Source: Streptomyces sp. NBC_01445 (GTDB lineage: Bacteria > Actinomycetota > Actinomycetes > Streptomycetales > Streptomycetaceae). From it: a stretch of DNA of 64,000 bases. The stretch lies in assembly GCF_035918235.1 (NCBI RefSeq), contig NZ_CP109485.1:372001-436000 (forward strand), read 5' to 3'. The position numbers and the translations under genes are program-made. Below, piece by piece: positions 55,944 to 64,000 of the stretch. The first letter of the stretch is position 1. Every line of letters begins with the position of its first letter. The notes beneath the pieces are model-generated. The model had not been told where the DNA came from. It did not search any database and saw only the letters and a program-made list of their open reading frames with translations.

Positions 55944-56240
55944 CGCGAAGGTGACGCTTCCCAACGGCTACTGCGGGCCCCGGTGCAGACTGACTGTGAG
56001 TACGCCAACCCAAGCCTGGACTGCCGGTACTTCATCACCACCGGCGACTTCCTCGAGGCAGCACCGCCAGCAGTGGCCGGAGACCAGTGAACTCATCGCC
56101 CAGGCCGAGGAAGCCGGGCTCGGCCGGGTCGCAGAGAAGAACCGCCGTACCCTCGGCAAGATCATCAGTTCTCTGGAGGGGCCGCCGAGAACCAGATCGT
56201 CGTCGGCGGCCAGGTGGAGGACGCCGATGCCGCCAGCTGA
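55944..56240 (+). pseudogene. Tn554-type tyrosine recombinase C-terminal fragment
   Basis: VRAKVTLPNGYCG, then in a second frame PVQTDCEYANPSLDCRYFIT (a cysteine-rich segment), then back in the first frame QHRQQWPETSELIAQAEEAG and LGRVAEKNRRTLGKIISSLE, and finally in a third frame AENQIVVGGQVEDADAAS to a stop at 56240. This is the C-terminal zinc-ribbon and helix tail of Tn554-type integrases. Three frame changes make it a relic. Its stop overlaps the next gene by 14 bp, the natural arrangement in such elements. Confidence 0.72.
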
Positions 56241-56580
56241 CAACACCACCGCACTCGCCGAGGCCACTCGGCGTGGCAGCGAGCGCGCAGGCAGCGACAC
56301 CGAGAAGGCCGTCTCGGCAGACAACGCATCGGTGGGAACCAGCCTCGCGTCGATCGCGAGGGCTGCCGGTGTTTCGAGGTCGTGGCGATACACGCAGCCC
56401 GACCTCGTGACCGCCATCCGGCAGCTACAGGACGGCGGCCCACCACCGAGCGGACCGACTTGCAGCCCGCATCGGTGGCTTCCACATCCGCTATCGATGA
56501 CGAGGGCAGCCTGGTCGAACAGGGTTCCTGATCGGGTGATCGCGCGGGCGTCGGCGCATGGCACCAGGGCCTCCTGGTAG
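56227..56580 (+). pseudogene. DUF6262-like (TnpC-type) transposon protein, truncated
   Basis: ATG 56227 begins PPADNTTALAEATRRGSERA, and ASIARAAGVSRSWRYTQPDL followed by VTAIRQLQ is the helix-turn-helix region of the short third protein of Tn554-like elements. After RQLQ the sequence diverges, so the C-terminal coiled coil is missing. The stop at 56580 gives a nonsense tail. Together with the preceding integrase piece it marks an old Tn554-type transposon. Confidence 0.65.
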
Positions 56581-56683
56581 TTCGGGGCACCTCAGTCCGT
56601 ATCTCACCGGTGCGCCCGAACAGTTCAAGGCGGTCGGCCAAGGTCCACGGATGGTCGTCGTCGTGGATCCGCACAGGCGCAAG

Positions 56684-57709
56684 TCAGCCGGAGGTCAGCA
56701 CCATGCGGAAGCGTGCGGAGCCGGAGAGCATCTTCCGGTAGGCCGCGTCGGCCTCACTCAGTGGCATCGTCTCGACCATGGGACGGATACCGTGCAGGGC
56801 GCTGAAGGCCATGGTGTCCTGCACGTCCTGAGCGGTACCGGCCGGGTGTCCTCGAAGGATCCGGCCGCGCAGGATGAGCTGAAGCGGGCTGATGCCGATG
56901 GGGTCCGGGGAAACTCCTATGACTACGAGTTCACCGCGGTGCGTCAATCCGTCGACAGTTGCCGCGATGGCCTCAGAGCTGCCGGCGGTAGCCAGTACGA
57001 CCTTCGCGCCTCCCAGGGACTGCAGGGCTTCCGCGACGGAGGTCGCCCCCGTGCTGTCGACATAGTGATGGGCCCCGAGGTCCTTGGCGGTGCCGGCCTT
57101 CTCGGACCCACGGGCGATAGCCACGGTTTCGAAACCCATGGCCACTGCGTACTGCACAGCGAGGTGACCGAGCCCACCAATGCCCAGGACCGCTACCAGG
57201 TCTCCGGCGCGGGCGGAGCTGCGTCGCAGCCCGTTGTAGGTCGTGACTCCCGCGCAAGCCATGGGGCCCGCGTCGGTCGCCGAAAGGGCGTCGGGTATGC
57301 GCGCCAGGGCATCAATCGGCGCGATCATGCTTTCAGCGTAGCCCCCGTCGTATGCCAAGCCGGGAATCTTGAGGTTGTCGCAGACCATGTAGTCGCCCTG
57401 CCTGCAAGGGACACAGTGTCCGCAACTGCCTCCGAACCACCCCACTGTCACGCGGTCCCCCACGTTCCAATTGTTGCTCTGGGCTCCTTCGCCGAGCTCT
57501 TCGATACGCCCGGCGACCTCGTGCCCTGGAACCAGCGGGAACCGCACTCCGGGCATGGCACCGCTTACGAACCCATCGTCGCTGTGGCAGATCCCGCATG
57601 CTTCGACGGCCAGCCGCACATGCATGGGACCTGGGCGTGGCACCTCGCGGTCGACGATCTCGAAGTGCCCGTTCGGGGTGATGACCTGCGCGGCTCGATA
57701 GGTGGTCAT
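56684..57709 (-). CDS. zinc-dependent alcohol dehydrogenase (AdhP-like)
   Basis: 341 aa from ATG 57709 (TTYRAAQVITPNGHFEIVDR). Catalytic zinc: Cys in EACGICHSDDG and His-Glu in LVPGHEVAGRIEELG. Structural zinc has all four cysteines in GGSCGHCVPCRQGDYMVC. NAD motif VAVLGIGGLGHLAVQYAVAM. Conserved in bacterial AdhP-type enzymes acting on primary or secondary alcohols. Upstream divergent gap of 515 bp before an SDR gene on the plus strand. Confidence 0.95.
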   Translation of the reverse strand: MTTYRAAQVITPNGHFEIVDREVPRPGPMHVRLAVEACGICHSDDGFVSGAMPGVRFPLVPGHEVAGRIEELGEGAQSNNWNVGDRVTVGWFGGSCGHCVPCRQGDYMVCDNLKIPGLAYDGGYAESMIAPIDALARIPDALSATDAGPMACAGVTTYNGLRRSSARAGDLVAVLGIGGLGHLAVQYAVAMGFETVAIARGSEKAGTAKDLGAHHYVDSTGATSVAEALQSLGGAKVVLATAGSSEAIAATVDGLTHRGELVVIGVSPDPIGISPLQLILRGRILRGHPAGTAQDVQDTMAFSALHGIRPMVETMPLSEADAAYRKMLSGSARFRMVLTSG

Positions 57710-58224
57710 ACCTGTCTCCGTACTCCGGAGCGGTCGACCCGCGGATCGACCGCAGTCTGCATGAGGGGATGGAGGGGGCCGGCCTCCCTGCCGAACCACT
57801 GACACCACCGTCGAGTCCTGACGATTGCGTGCGGGGCAGGCTGTCGCCCGGCAATCGACTCCTCACTCGGTCGACACGAGAGCACATCCATCCGACCACT
57901 GCCTGGTCACCCCGGCAACAGATGCCGCCGGTTCCTGGCCTTGCGCCGAAGGGTGAGCCCGCGGGGGCAAAGGATTCGTGGCGTTCGTCGTTTCGGGGCC
58001 GGCGGTTCTCCGGGTGTGCAGCGGATCCGGGTGGTTGCCGTCGGAACCGCGCCGTGCGGAATCATGCCGACGTCCCGGCAAGGGCGCACGCCCAGAGGTG
58101 AGTGCACTCCGGATGGTGGTGGACAGCCGTGCGAGGTACGTTCGGAAATGTTGGAAACGATGCAGTGGAGCATCGCGACCGAGCGGTCTGCAGCCTTTCA
58201 GACGCCCTGCAGGAAAGGTGTCCC
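57710..58224. other. gene-free divergent gap
   Basis: Contains promoters for the alcohol dehydrogenase and the SDR at 58225. No ORF with recognisable homology. AGGAAAGG is the ribosome site of the SDR. Confidence 0.5.
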
Positions 58225-58944
58225 ATGAAGATTGACGGGTCCGTTGCATTTGTCACGGGCGCCAATCGAGGGCTGGGAGAGCAGTTTGTACGGGCTCTTT
58301 TCGAAGCTGGAGCAGCCAAGGTCTATGCCGGAGCCCGCGACCCCGCAAAGGTCACGGTGCCGGAAGCCGTCCCGGTGGCCGTCGACATTACGGACCACGA
58401 GTCGGTCCGGGCAGCCAGCGCCCAGGCGCAGGACGTGACACTCCTCATCAACAACGCCGGATCCACCACCCGTGCCGGCATCCTCACGTCCGACCTCGAC
58501 GCATTCCGGACGGAGTTCGAAACTCATGTGCTCGGCACGCTGGCCATGAGCAGAGCTTTCGCCCCCGTACTCGACCGCAATGGCGGCGGCGCACTGGTCA
58601 ACGTACTCTCCGTGCTGTCGTGGGTGTCGATCCCGGTCAGCGCCGGGTACGCCGCAGCCAAGTCCGCCGAATGGTCAGTGACCAACGCCCTGCGCGTCGC
58701 CCTTGCGGAACAGGGCACGCAGGTGACCGCACTGCATGTGAGTTACTTGGCGACCGACATGGCTGCGAATGTGCGCGGCCCGAAAGCCGATCCCGGCGAA
58801 GTTGCCCGGGCGGCGCTCGCCGGCGTGGAGGCCGGACGCCACGAGGTACTCGCCGACGAGGTCAGCAAGCAGGTTCAGGCCGCTCTGCCCGGGGGACCGC
58901 ACGAACTGTATCCACAACTGCACGGTGGGCAACCGTTGGTCTGA
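58225..58944 (+). CDS. SDR-family oxidoreductase
   Basis: 239 aa. Cofactor motif TGANRGLGEQFVRALFEAGA, NNAGSTTRAG, Ser in LVNVLSVLSW and the pair in AGYAAAKSAEWS (Y-x-x-x-K), so a functional classical SDR. ATG 58225 has AGGAAAGG. A second, different SDR follows after 70 bp on the same strand; co-transcription likely. Confidence 0.93.
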   Translation: MKIDGSVAFVTGANRGLGEQFVRALFEAGAAKVYAGARDPAKVTVPEAVPVAVDITDHESVRAASAQAQDVTLLINNAGSTTRAGILTSDLDAFRTEFETHVLGTLAMSRAFAPVLDRNGGGALVNVLSVLSWVSIPVSAGYAAAKSAEWSVTNALRVALAEQGTQVTALHVSYLATDMAANVRGPKADPGEVARAALAGVEAGRHEVLADEVSKQVQAALPGGPHELYPQLHGGQPLV

Positions 58945-59014
58945 CGCACCAGGGGGAGGCACAGCCCTCCCGTACCGTCGTCTCGTTGCCGCCGTCAGAT
59001 CATCGGAGGCACTG

Positions 59015-59767
59015 ATGAGCGGAAGTGAGCCGAACCAACACCAGGACTTGGTCGACCAGACCGTCATTGTGATAGGCGCAAGCTCGGGAATCGGACTCGA
59101 AACCGCGCGTCGAGTCCGCGCTGCCGGTGGCCAGGTGGTCATGGTCGCACGAGATCCGCAGCGGCTGGAGCGAGCCGCTGCGGAAGTCCGGCCGCGGAGC
59201 ACTACAGCCCTCGACGCCACTGACACGGACCAACTCCAGCAGTTCTTCGGTGACCTGCCCTACCCGGTCGACCACGTCATATCGACAGCCGGCGGCCCGC
59301 TGTACGCGCCCCTGGCCGACATGGACCTGGCGGAGACCAGTCGGCACTTCGGCGAGCGCCTCTCCATGACCCTCGCCATAGCCAAGTACAGCCAGGGCAA
59401 AGTCCGGGACGCAGGAACGCTGTTGTTCATCGGTGGCACAGGCGGTCGCCGCCCCGGCGTCGGCAGGGCCGTCACCTCAGCGCTCACCGCGGCACTTCCC
59501 GCCCTCACCGCGAACCTGGCACTCGAACTCGCGCCGATCCGGGTGAACCTCATCGCTGCCGGATTCGTCGACACGGCGTTGTCGGCCTCACTCCTGGGCA
59601 ATCAGATCGATGCACGGCGTGAAGAGCTCCGCTCCTCGCTCCCCATCCGACGGGTCGTCGGCCCGGAGGACGTCGCTGCTCTGGCCGTACACATCATGTG
59701 CAACGAAGCATTGACGGGCGCAACGTACGACATCGACGGCGGTCAGCAGCTGTTGCCTCAAGGATGA
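59015..59767 (+). CDS. SDR-like protein lacking the usual catalytic Tyr/Lys
   Basis: 250 aa from ATG 59015, with GGAGG five bases upstream. Dinucleotide motif IVIGASSGIGLETARRVRAA. The catalytic Ser position reads LLFIGGTGGRRPG, and the Y-x-x-x-K pair is replaced by SALTAALPAL, so it is not a classical dehydrogenase. The C-terminal NEALTGATYDIDGGQQLLPQ is normal. This variant is common in actinomycetes; role unknown. Confidence 0.9.
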   Translation: MSGSEPNQHQDLVDQTVIVIGASSGIGLETARRVRAAGGQVVMVARDPQRLERAAAEVRPRSTTALDATDTDQLQQFFGDLPYPVDHVISTAGGPLYAPLADMDLAETSRHFGERLSMTLAIAKYSQGKVRDAGTLLFIGGTGGRRPGVGRAVTSALTAALPALTANLALELAPIRVNLIAAGFVDTALSASLLGNQIDARREELRSSLPIRRVVGPEDVAALAVHIMCNEALTGATYDIDGGQQLLPQG

Positions 59768-60039
59768 GCAGAACCACCGCTGTACCTCGCACAACTTCTT
59801 CGCCACCAGTAGTGGCAGCGTTTGGGGATCCGGTCCACTGCCCTATTTCCCTATTGCCCTCGGGTAGCTTGTCAAATCCGTTCACAAGTGGCGTTTTTGT
59901 AGCCGATCAGTATCGTGGAGGGGCATTTCGAGGCTACGACGTGGCCGCCGGACCTTGTCGGTCCGGCACGGTGCGCCCGCGGGGACGGCACAGGCGGACG
60001 CGCGAACTGAATGACACGGTCAGACGCACCGTTGCAGAA

Positions 60040-60768
60040 TTAGATCTGCGCTCTGCCACCATCAACGAACAGTTCGATCCCGGTGACGAAGCTGGAGTCA
60101 TCCGAGGCCAGGAAGAGCGCCGCCTTGGCAACTTCGTCGGGCTCCCCCATGCGGCCCATCGGGATGGTGGATGCAATCTTCGCGATGGCATCTTGAGGTT
60201 GCGCCGCCACAAGCGGCGTCTCGATCGGGCCAGGGCTGAGGACGTTGCACCGGATACGACGATCCTTCAGCTCCACCGTCCATCCTCGGACGAAATTTCG
60301 GACGGCAGCCTTGCTCGCACCGTAGACCGAGAACGCGGGTGTTCCCTTGACGCTCGCAACGGAGCCCGTGAGAATGACAGAGGCGCCATCATTCAATAGC
60401 GGCAGGGCCTTTTGTACCGTGAAGAGCGCCCCCTTCACGTTGATGTTGAAGATTTTGTCGAAATGCTCTTCCGTGACATCTTCCAGTGAAGCGAACTCGC
60501 CCATCCCGGCGTTGGCGAAAACGATATCGATTCGCCCCTTCGCCTTGACGGTCTCGTAGAGGCGGTCAAGGTCGGCCAGTTCAGCGACGTCACCCTGAAC
60601 GCCGGATACGTTGCCGCCGATTTCCTTCACACTTTCATCAAGTTCTTTCTGACGGCGACCCGTGATGAAAACATAGGCACCTTCTCTGACGAAGAGTCTT
60701 GCTGTGGCCAGTCCGATCCCCGCGGTGCCGCCGGTGATGACCGCCACCTTTCCCTGCAACTTGCCCAT
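60040..60768 (-). CDS. SDR-family oxidoreductase, probably acquired
   Basis: 242 aa from ATG 60768. TGGTAGIGLATARLFVREGA, ANAGMGEF, Ser in ILTGSVASVKG, and the pair in SVYGASKAAVRNF. It is complete and classical. The gene is poorer in GC than its neighbours, with many A/T-ending codons and lysine-rich helices (KELDESVKEIGG), so it was probably gained from outside actinobacteria (inference). Convergent with the preceding SDR across a 270-bp gap. Confidence 0.93.
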   Translation of the reverse strand: MGKLQGKVAVITGGTAGIGLATARLFVREGAYVFITGRRQKELDESVKEIGGNVSGVQGDVAELADLDRLYETVKAKGRIDIVFANAGMGEFASLEDVTEEHFDKIFNINVKGALFTVQKALPLLNDGASVILTGSVASVKGTPAFSVYGASKAAVRNFVRGWTVELKDRRIRCNVLSPGPIETPLVAAQPQDAIAKIASTIPMGRMGEPDEVAKAALFLASDDSSFVTGIELFVDGGRAQI

Positions 60769-61212
60769 AGTCGCTACTCCCGACATTCTCAATCATGACT
60801 GGCGGATGGTTCGAGTTCATCCCGGATTCCCCGCGAAAATCTTAGTTCGGGGAGATCGGATCGAGCAGATATGCCCACACTCAAGGGCGGGATCAAAGCA
60901 CCATGCGGCGGTCCTGTGTCTAGGCCATGAGAACGCTTCAGGTGGGTCCATGCTCGCGGATCGCGATGGCCGCTGACGCAAAGCTGAAGGAGAACCGATC
61001 CATTGCGTGAATTACTGCCGAGGTGAACGGAATTCGGCCAATGGCGCGGTTCTGTGACGCAAAGCCAGTCGAGCCAATGCTCTGCGCACGGCGCTGGACG
61101 GTCGTCGGATCACAACCAGTTCACGATGTGGGTTCGGGAAATCTATTGACTCCGGCATTCATCCCCATGGCTTTGGTCGCCGTCGTGAGCGGAAATCATG
61201 CGACGGAACCGG
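60769..61212. other. gene-free stretch
   Basis: Contains the upstream region of the SDR. No coding or RNA feature recognised. Confidence 0.5.
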
Positions 61213-61614
61213 TCAGCGGTCGGGCGGGAACCGGTCACCGAACATCGGCAGGCCGCTGACGGACTCGGCCTGGGTCGCCTCATCCTGTAGGACGTCCCAG
61301 TGTTCGGCGAGCTTGCCGTTTTCGATGCGCACCACGTCGGCTGCCACCGAGGCGGCGGGGCTGCCATCGCCGCTGAAACGACCGTAGAGCATGACGTGAT
61401 CGCCGTCGGCGACGACGAGCTGGTGCTCGTAGCGCAGTGCGTCCGGCAACGAGCGGATCAGGTCGAACAGACCCGCGCGTCCCGGTGCGATGTGAGCGCT
61501 GTGCTGGATGTAGCGCTCAGACCAGAATTCTTCGGCGGCGACGTAGTCACGCTTGTTGAACAGCGTGTCGAATGCTTCCAGCACCAGTGCCTTGTTCTGT
61601 TCCGGAGTAGTCAT
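61213..61614 (-). CDS. SnoaL-like / NTF2-fold protein
   Basis: 133 aa. TTPEQNKALVLEAFDTLFNK opens the fold; EFWSERYIQHSAHIAPGRAG, ADGDHVMLYGRFSGDGSPAA and DVVRIENGKLAEHWDVLQDE are typical for this group, often annotated as nuclear transport factor 2-like. Different in sequence from the copy at 49857. Substrate unknown; a stand-alone gene next to SDRs, where such proteins often join detoxification sets. Confidence 0.92.
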   Translation of the reverse strand: MTTPEQNKALVLEAFDTLFNKRDYVAAEEFWSERYIQHSAHIAPGRAGLFDLIRSLPDALRYEHQLVVADGDHVMLYGRFSGDGSPAASVAADVVRIENGKLAEHWDVLQDEATQAESVSGLPMFGDRFPPDR

Positions 61615-61767
61615 GGTCAGTCATGTGGTCCTCCACGAGGTAGCCACTGCATCCCTTCGCCCGTCACCATGTCGATTGACTGGCACCCACCCTGCCGCAA
61701 AGCGCATGTGGCTGGTCCACGCCTCGCCGACTCCTACTCGGAGTCGAGGAAGAGTTAGCCGTGCTTG

Positions 61768-62412
61768 CTACCCGCGCCTCGTGGTCCGGACCTGCTTCAA
61801 CTTGCGGGTAAAGCGGTGCATGTGGGGGTCGAGGAGCTCGTCAGACTCCTCGAGTACCTGCTCATCAGTCAGCCAGCGGATTGCGTCGAACTTGCTCCGG
61901 TCGTAAGTGGTGATGGCGTCGGCGTTGAGGAGGTACCAGAGTGAGACGTCGGCGTGTAGGCCATCCCCCGGGTCCGGGTGACGGCGAGCAAGAGGGGGAT
62001 GCTCGTCGGTGATCGGTGATGCCACAGCCTCGATTCCCAGCTCCTCACGGCACTTGCGGACCACCGTGGCCCACGGGTCCTCACCTGGCTCGACGTGTCC
62101 TCCGGCCCACAGCCACAAGCCCTCCCCAAGGGTCTTCAGGTTGGCGTGCTCCAGGTCGTTCCACGGTTCGATGGCACCGACCAACTCCATAAGTTGAGCA
62201 CGCGGCTGATCGTCAGGAGCGGTGAGCAGGGGTCCCTTTAGGTCATCCGCATGTCCTGACAGAACGCACTGATACGTGGCGTCGGCACCGGCGAGCCTCC
62301 GACCAACTCGCCGACGACCCGAGGGCGCGGGAATCACGTGACGCGCCGGTCCCCATACCCGACGCGGGAACCACCCTGCGGACGCACGACGCACCGGAGC
62401 AGCTGGGACCAC
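61768..62412 (-). CDS. Nudix hydrolase-like protein, N-terminus uncertain
   Basis: The C-terminal 150 residues are a Nudix fold: GLWLWAGGHVEPGEDPWATV followed by VRKCREELGIEAVASP. The Nudix box has R-K where the consensus has R-E; the other Glu pair (REEL) is kept. WYLLNADAITTYDRSKFDAI and RWLTDEQVLEESDELLDPHM complete it. The frame upstream (to 62412) is poor in family character, so the start may be further right or at GTG/ATG near 62290. Probably hydrolyses nucleoside-diphosphate derivatives. Confidence 0.75.
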   Translation of the reverse strand: MVPAAPVRRASAGWFPRRVWGPARHVIPAPSGRRRVGRRLAGADATYQCVLSGHADDLKGPLLTAPDDQPRAQLMELVGAIEPWNDLEHANLKTLGEGLWLWAGGHVEPGEDPWATVVRKCREELGIEAVASPITDEHPPLARRHPDPGDGLHADVSLWYLLNADAITTYDRSKFDAIRWLTDEQVLEESDELLDPHMHRFTRKLKQVRTTRRG

Positions 62413-62508
62413 CCGCTAAAACAGCTCCCACACCCCGTCAGGAACCCGACGCTCGACCACCGCCATCACGGCAGTCAGCCCAGCGAGCAAGCCAGTTGAA
62501 ACGACTCC

Positions 62509-62703
62509 TCAGCTCTCCGAGGGGATACGGGCAGCGATCTCCCGGGCGAACCACTCCGCCTCCTGCGACAGCTCGTCAAGCCCTTCGCCGACGATGAGCT
62601 GCAACAGTCGCAGAAGATCCTGCGCCTCCTCGAACGTGAGGATCTCCAGGCGGCGCGCGGCTGCGTCCTGGTCCGGGATGAGGCTGGTCACGTCTGAGGT
62701 CAT
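62509..62703 (-). CDS. small hypothetical protein
   Basis: 64 aa: TSDVTSLIPDQDAAARRLEI, LTFEEAQDLLRLLQLIVGEG, then LDELSQEAEWFAREIAARIP. ATG 62703 has GAGG at correct spacing. It is helical and acidic and looks like a real small gene rather than a shadow. No function recognised; could be a regulator subunit or antitoxin-like partner (no evidence). Confidence 0.55.
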   Translation of the reverse strand: MTSDVTSLIPDQDAAARRLEILTFEEAQDLLRLLQLIVGEGLDELSQEAEWFAREIAARIPSES

Positions 62704-63189
62704 ACGTTCCTCAACGACGCCCGGGCCGTGGCCGCACGGCGGATGTGCAGACGTGTACCCGCATGGACGTACCGTTCGTTGTCCGTCAAAGGGCTGAAGG
62801 GCAGCAAAGGTCGAGCAGGCCGGACTGCGCCCGGTCGCCGAACTCCGGCTCCCCGCGGACGAGCAGACCGGGCCGGGTGTGGTCGTCATGGCCAGGTGCC
62901 CCGCCTGAGGACCGGGCGCCCAGACAGCACAAGATCCCGTGCTGGGGCGGCCCGCCACCCGGCGCCTGCAGCGGTTTCCCGTCCGGCTGCTCCTCAACGG
63001 GCCAAGCTCATCACAGGCCCGTGCGGCAGGCGTATGCCTGCGGACGGTCCGCTTGACCCGCTGCCGCATCGCGGTGGTCTCAGCGGCACCGATCAGCGCG
63101 GACAAGCCGCCGGTGACCACAGCCGGCCCGGCTGCGATGCCCACCGAGGCAGCGGTAGCAGGGCGCTCCAGCGAGGTGGTGGACCCGGC
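62704..63189. other. gene-free stretch
   Basis: The minus-strand frame that continues into it is not protein-like. No repeats or hairpins of note. Confidence 0.45.
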
Positions 63190-63310
63190 ATGTGACCGCG
63201 CCGGGAAACCCGTCCGACCGTGACGGGAAATCCGTCCCGGCCAGGTCTTTTCACGAGCGGGGAGACCACTTTCTTGCCGGCAGATTCGCCTGGGACAGGC
63301 AGGCGCGGCC
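63190..63310. repeat. IS3-type debris, third copy
   Basis: CACGAGCGGGGAGACCA and the neighbouring TGCCGGCAGATTCGCCTG, GGAAATCCGTCCCGGCCAGG resemble 35700-35786 (CACGAGCGGGCAGATCC, CTGGCAGATTCGCCTG, GGAATCCCGTCCGTGGCCAG) and 38480-38526. The shared sequence places all three as remains of one element family. Confidence 0.6.
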
Positions 63311-63413
63311 CGGCGCAGGACCTCACCCTCCTGCTCCACCAACCTGGTCCGCTCACGCGCGTGTCGGAGCGCCGGACGGCGATCCGCGGGGCGGCCGTGC
63401 GGGTGAGTCACCG

Positions 63414-64000
63414 TCAGAGGGTGGCGGCCGTGACCGGCTCCCAGCGGTCGTACTCCGCCATCAGCTCGGTGAAGCGCCCGCGCACCATTTCCAGGGCGGC
63501 CGGGGCGACCGCGAGGTGCAGCGGGGGCTTGTCGGTGCCGGCGATGTCGGCGACGGCCGCCATGGACTTGACGAGGTCGCCGCGCACTGCCTGCTTGTCG
63601 AACTCGGCCATGGTGGCGTAGGAATCGGCGTAGTCGGCGATGGACGTGGCGGGGAACTTCGAGCTGGCTGTGAAGTTGGTGTTGAAGCCCGCCGGTTCGA
63701 CCAGGGTGACGTGGATGCCTAGCGGGCCGAGTTCCCAGGCCAGTCCCTCGGTCAGGTTCTGCAGGGCGCTCTTGGACGAGCAGTACACGGCCATGGTGGG
63801 CAGGCTGACGTGCCCGCCCATGGAGCCGACGTTGACGATGTGGCCGGTGCCGCGTTCACGCATGTGCGGGAGTACGGCCTGGATCACCTGGACGACGCCG
63901 ACCACGTTGGTTTCGTACTGGTCGCGCAGCTGGTCGATGCTGACTTCCTCGACCGCGCCGAGCTGGCCGTAGCCGGCGGCGTTGACGACGGCGTCGATGG
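63414..64000 (-). CDS. SDR-family oxidoreductase, start beyond right edge
   Basis: At least 195 aa, continuing past base 64000. VVNAAGYGQLGAVEEVSIDQ (N-A-A-G), Ser in HIVNVGSMGGHVSLP, and the pair in AVYCSSKSALQNLTEGLAWE (Y-x-x-x-K), with EPAGFNTNF after it. The glycine motif for cofactor binding is outside the window. Classical SDR. Upstream neighbour unknown. Confidence 0.92.
   Translation of the reverse strand, partial: IDAVVNAAGYGQLGAVEEVSIDQLRDQYETNVVGVVQVIQAVLPHMRERGTGHIVNVGSMGGHVSLPTMAVYCSSKSALQNLTEGLAWELGPLGIHVTLVEPAGFNTNFTASSKFPATSIADYADSYATMAEFDKQAVRGDLVKSMAAVADIAGTDKPPLHLAVAPAALEMVRGRFTELMAEYDRWEPVTAATL

Overview
The window reads as Streptomyces (or a very close actinomycete) chromosome. 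It has high GC with strong third-position GC bias, frequent GTG/TTG starts, Tat-type secretion signals, lipoprotein signals, many MarR/TetR/XRE one-component regulators and a very high density of oxidoreductases. About a third of it is a patchwork of broken transposases and truncated genes, which suggests a variable chromosomal arm rather than the core (inference).

Layout. 1-6.5 kb: a galactan-utilisation operon (ABC permease, solute-binding lipoprotein, cytosolic GH42 beta-galactosidase, exported GH30-type galactanase with a ricin-like lectin domain). 6.9-12.7 kb: an MDR oxidoreductase, relics of a phage/plasmid replication module, an IS701-type insertion sequence with clean ends and target duplication, an NAD-dependent epimerase and relics of a Mu-like transposase, an acetyltransferase and a resolvase. 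12.8-17.4 kb: a divergent MarR/alpha-beta hydrolase pair with twin palindromic operators, an IS21 IstB relic, a secreted protein, a small membrane protein and a SAM methyltransferase. 17.5-23.1 kb: a beheaded MDR gene fused to other debris, an IS256 relic, a DUF347 membrane protein, VOC and PPOX relics, an FAD monooxygenase and a P450 stub. 23.3-34.3 kb: the redox-rich part. It holds a cupin-SDR-carboxymuconolactone decarboxylase operon opposite an XRE regulator, a second XRE regulator opposite an AKR-ADH-AKR operon, then an NAD(P)-binding reductase, a nitroreductase and an FMN azoreductase. 34.7-38.7 kb: a MarR gene, IS3 debris, and a large GAF/PP2C/HATPase phosphatase with a homopolymer frameshift. 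39.3-45.6 kb: a membrane protein with a carboxypeptidase-regulatory-like tail opposite a TetR gene with twin operators, a lone TnpB nuclease with a possible omega RNA, colliding IS3 fragments, and a CapA-like protein. 46.1-48.9 kb: a dnaK-grpE-csbD stress operon with no dnaJ or hspR. 49.9-64 kb: SnoaL-like proteins, alpha/beta hydrolases, an acetyltransferase, IS630, DUF4331 and Tn554-like relics, an alcohol dehydrogenase, several SDRs, a Nudix protein and an SDR cut by the right edge.

How the genes work together. Three functional themes stand out: uptake and hydrolysis of plant-type galactan; regulator-paired detoxification of carbonyl, quinone and nitro compounds; and a second chaperone set for stress. 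The most attractive candidates for new biology are the dnaK-grpE-csbD operon, the catalytically intact stand-alone TnpB with downstream hairpins, the membrane/carboxypeptidase-regulatory fusion under TetR control, and the redox island with two XRE regulators.
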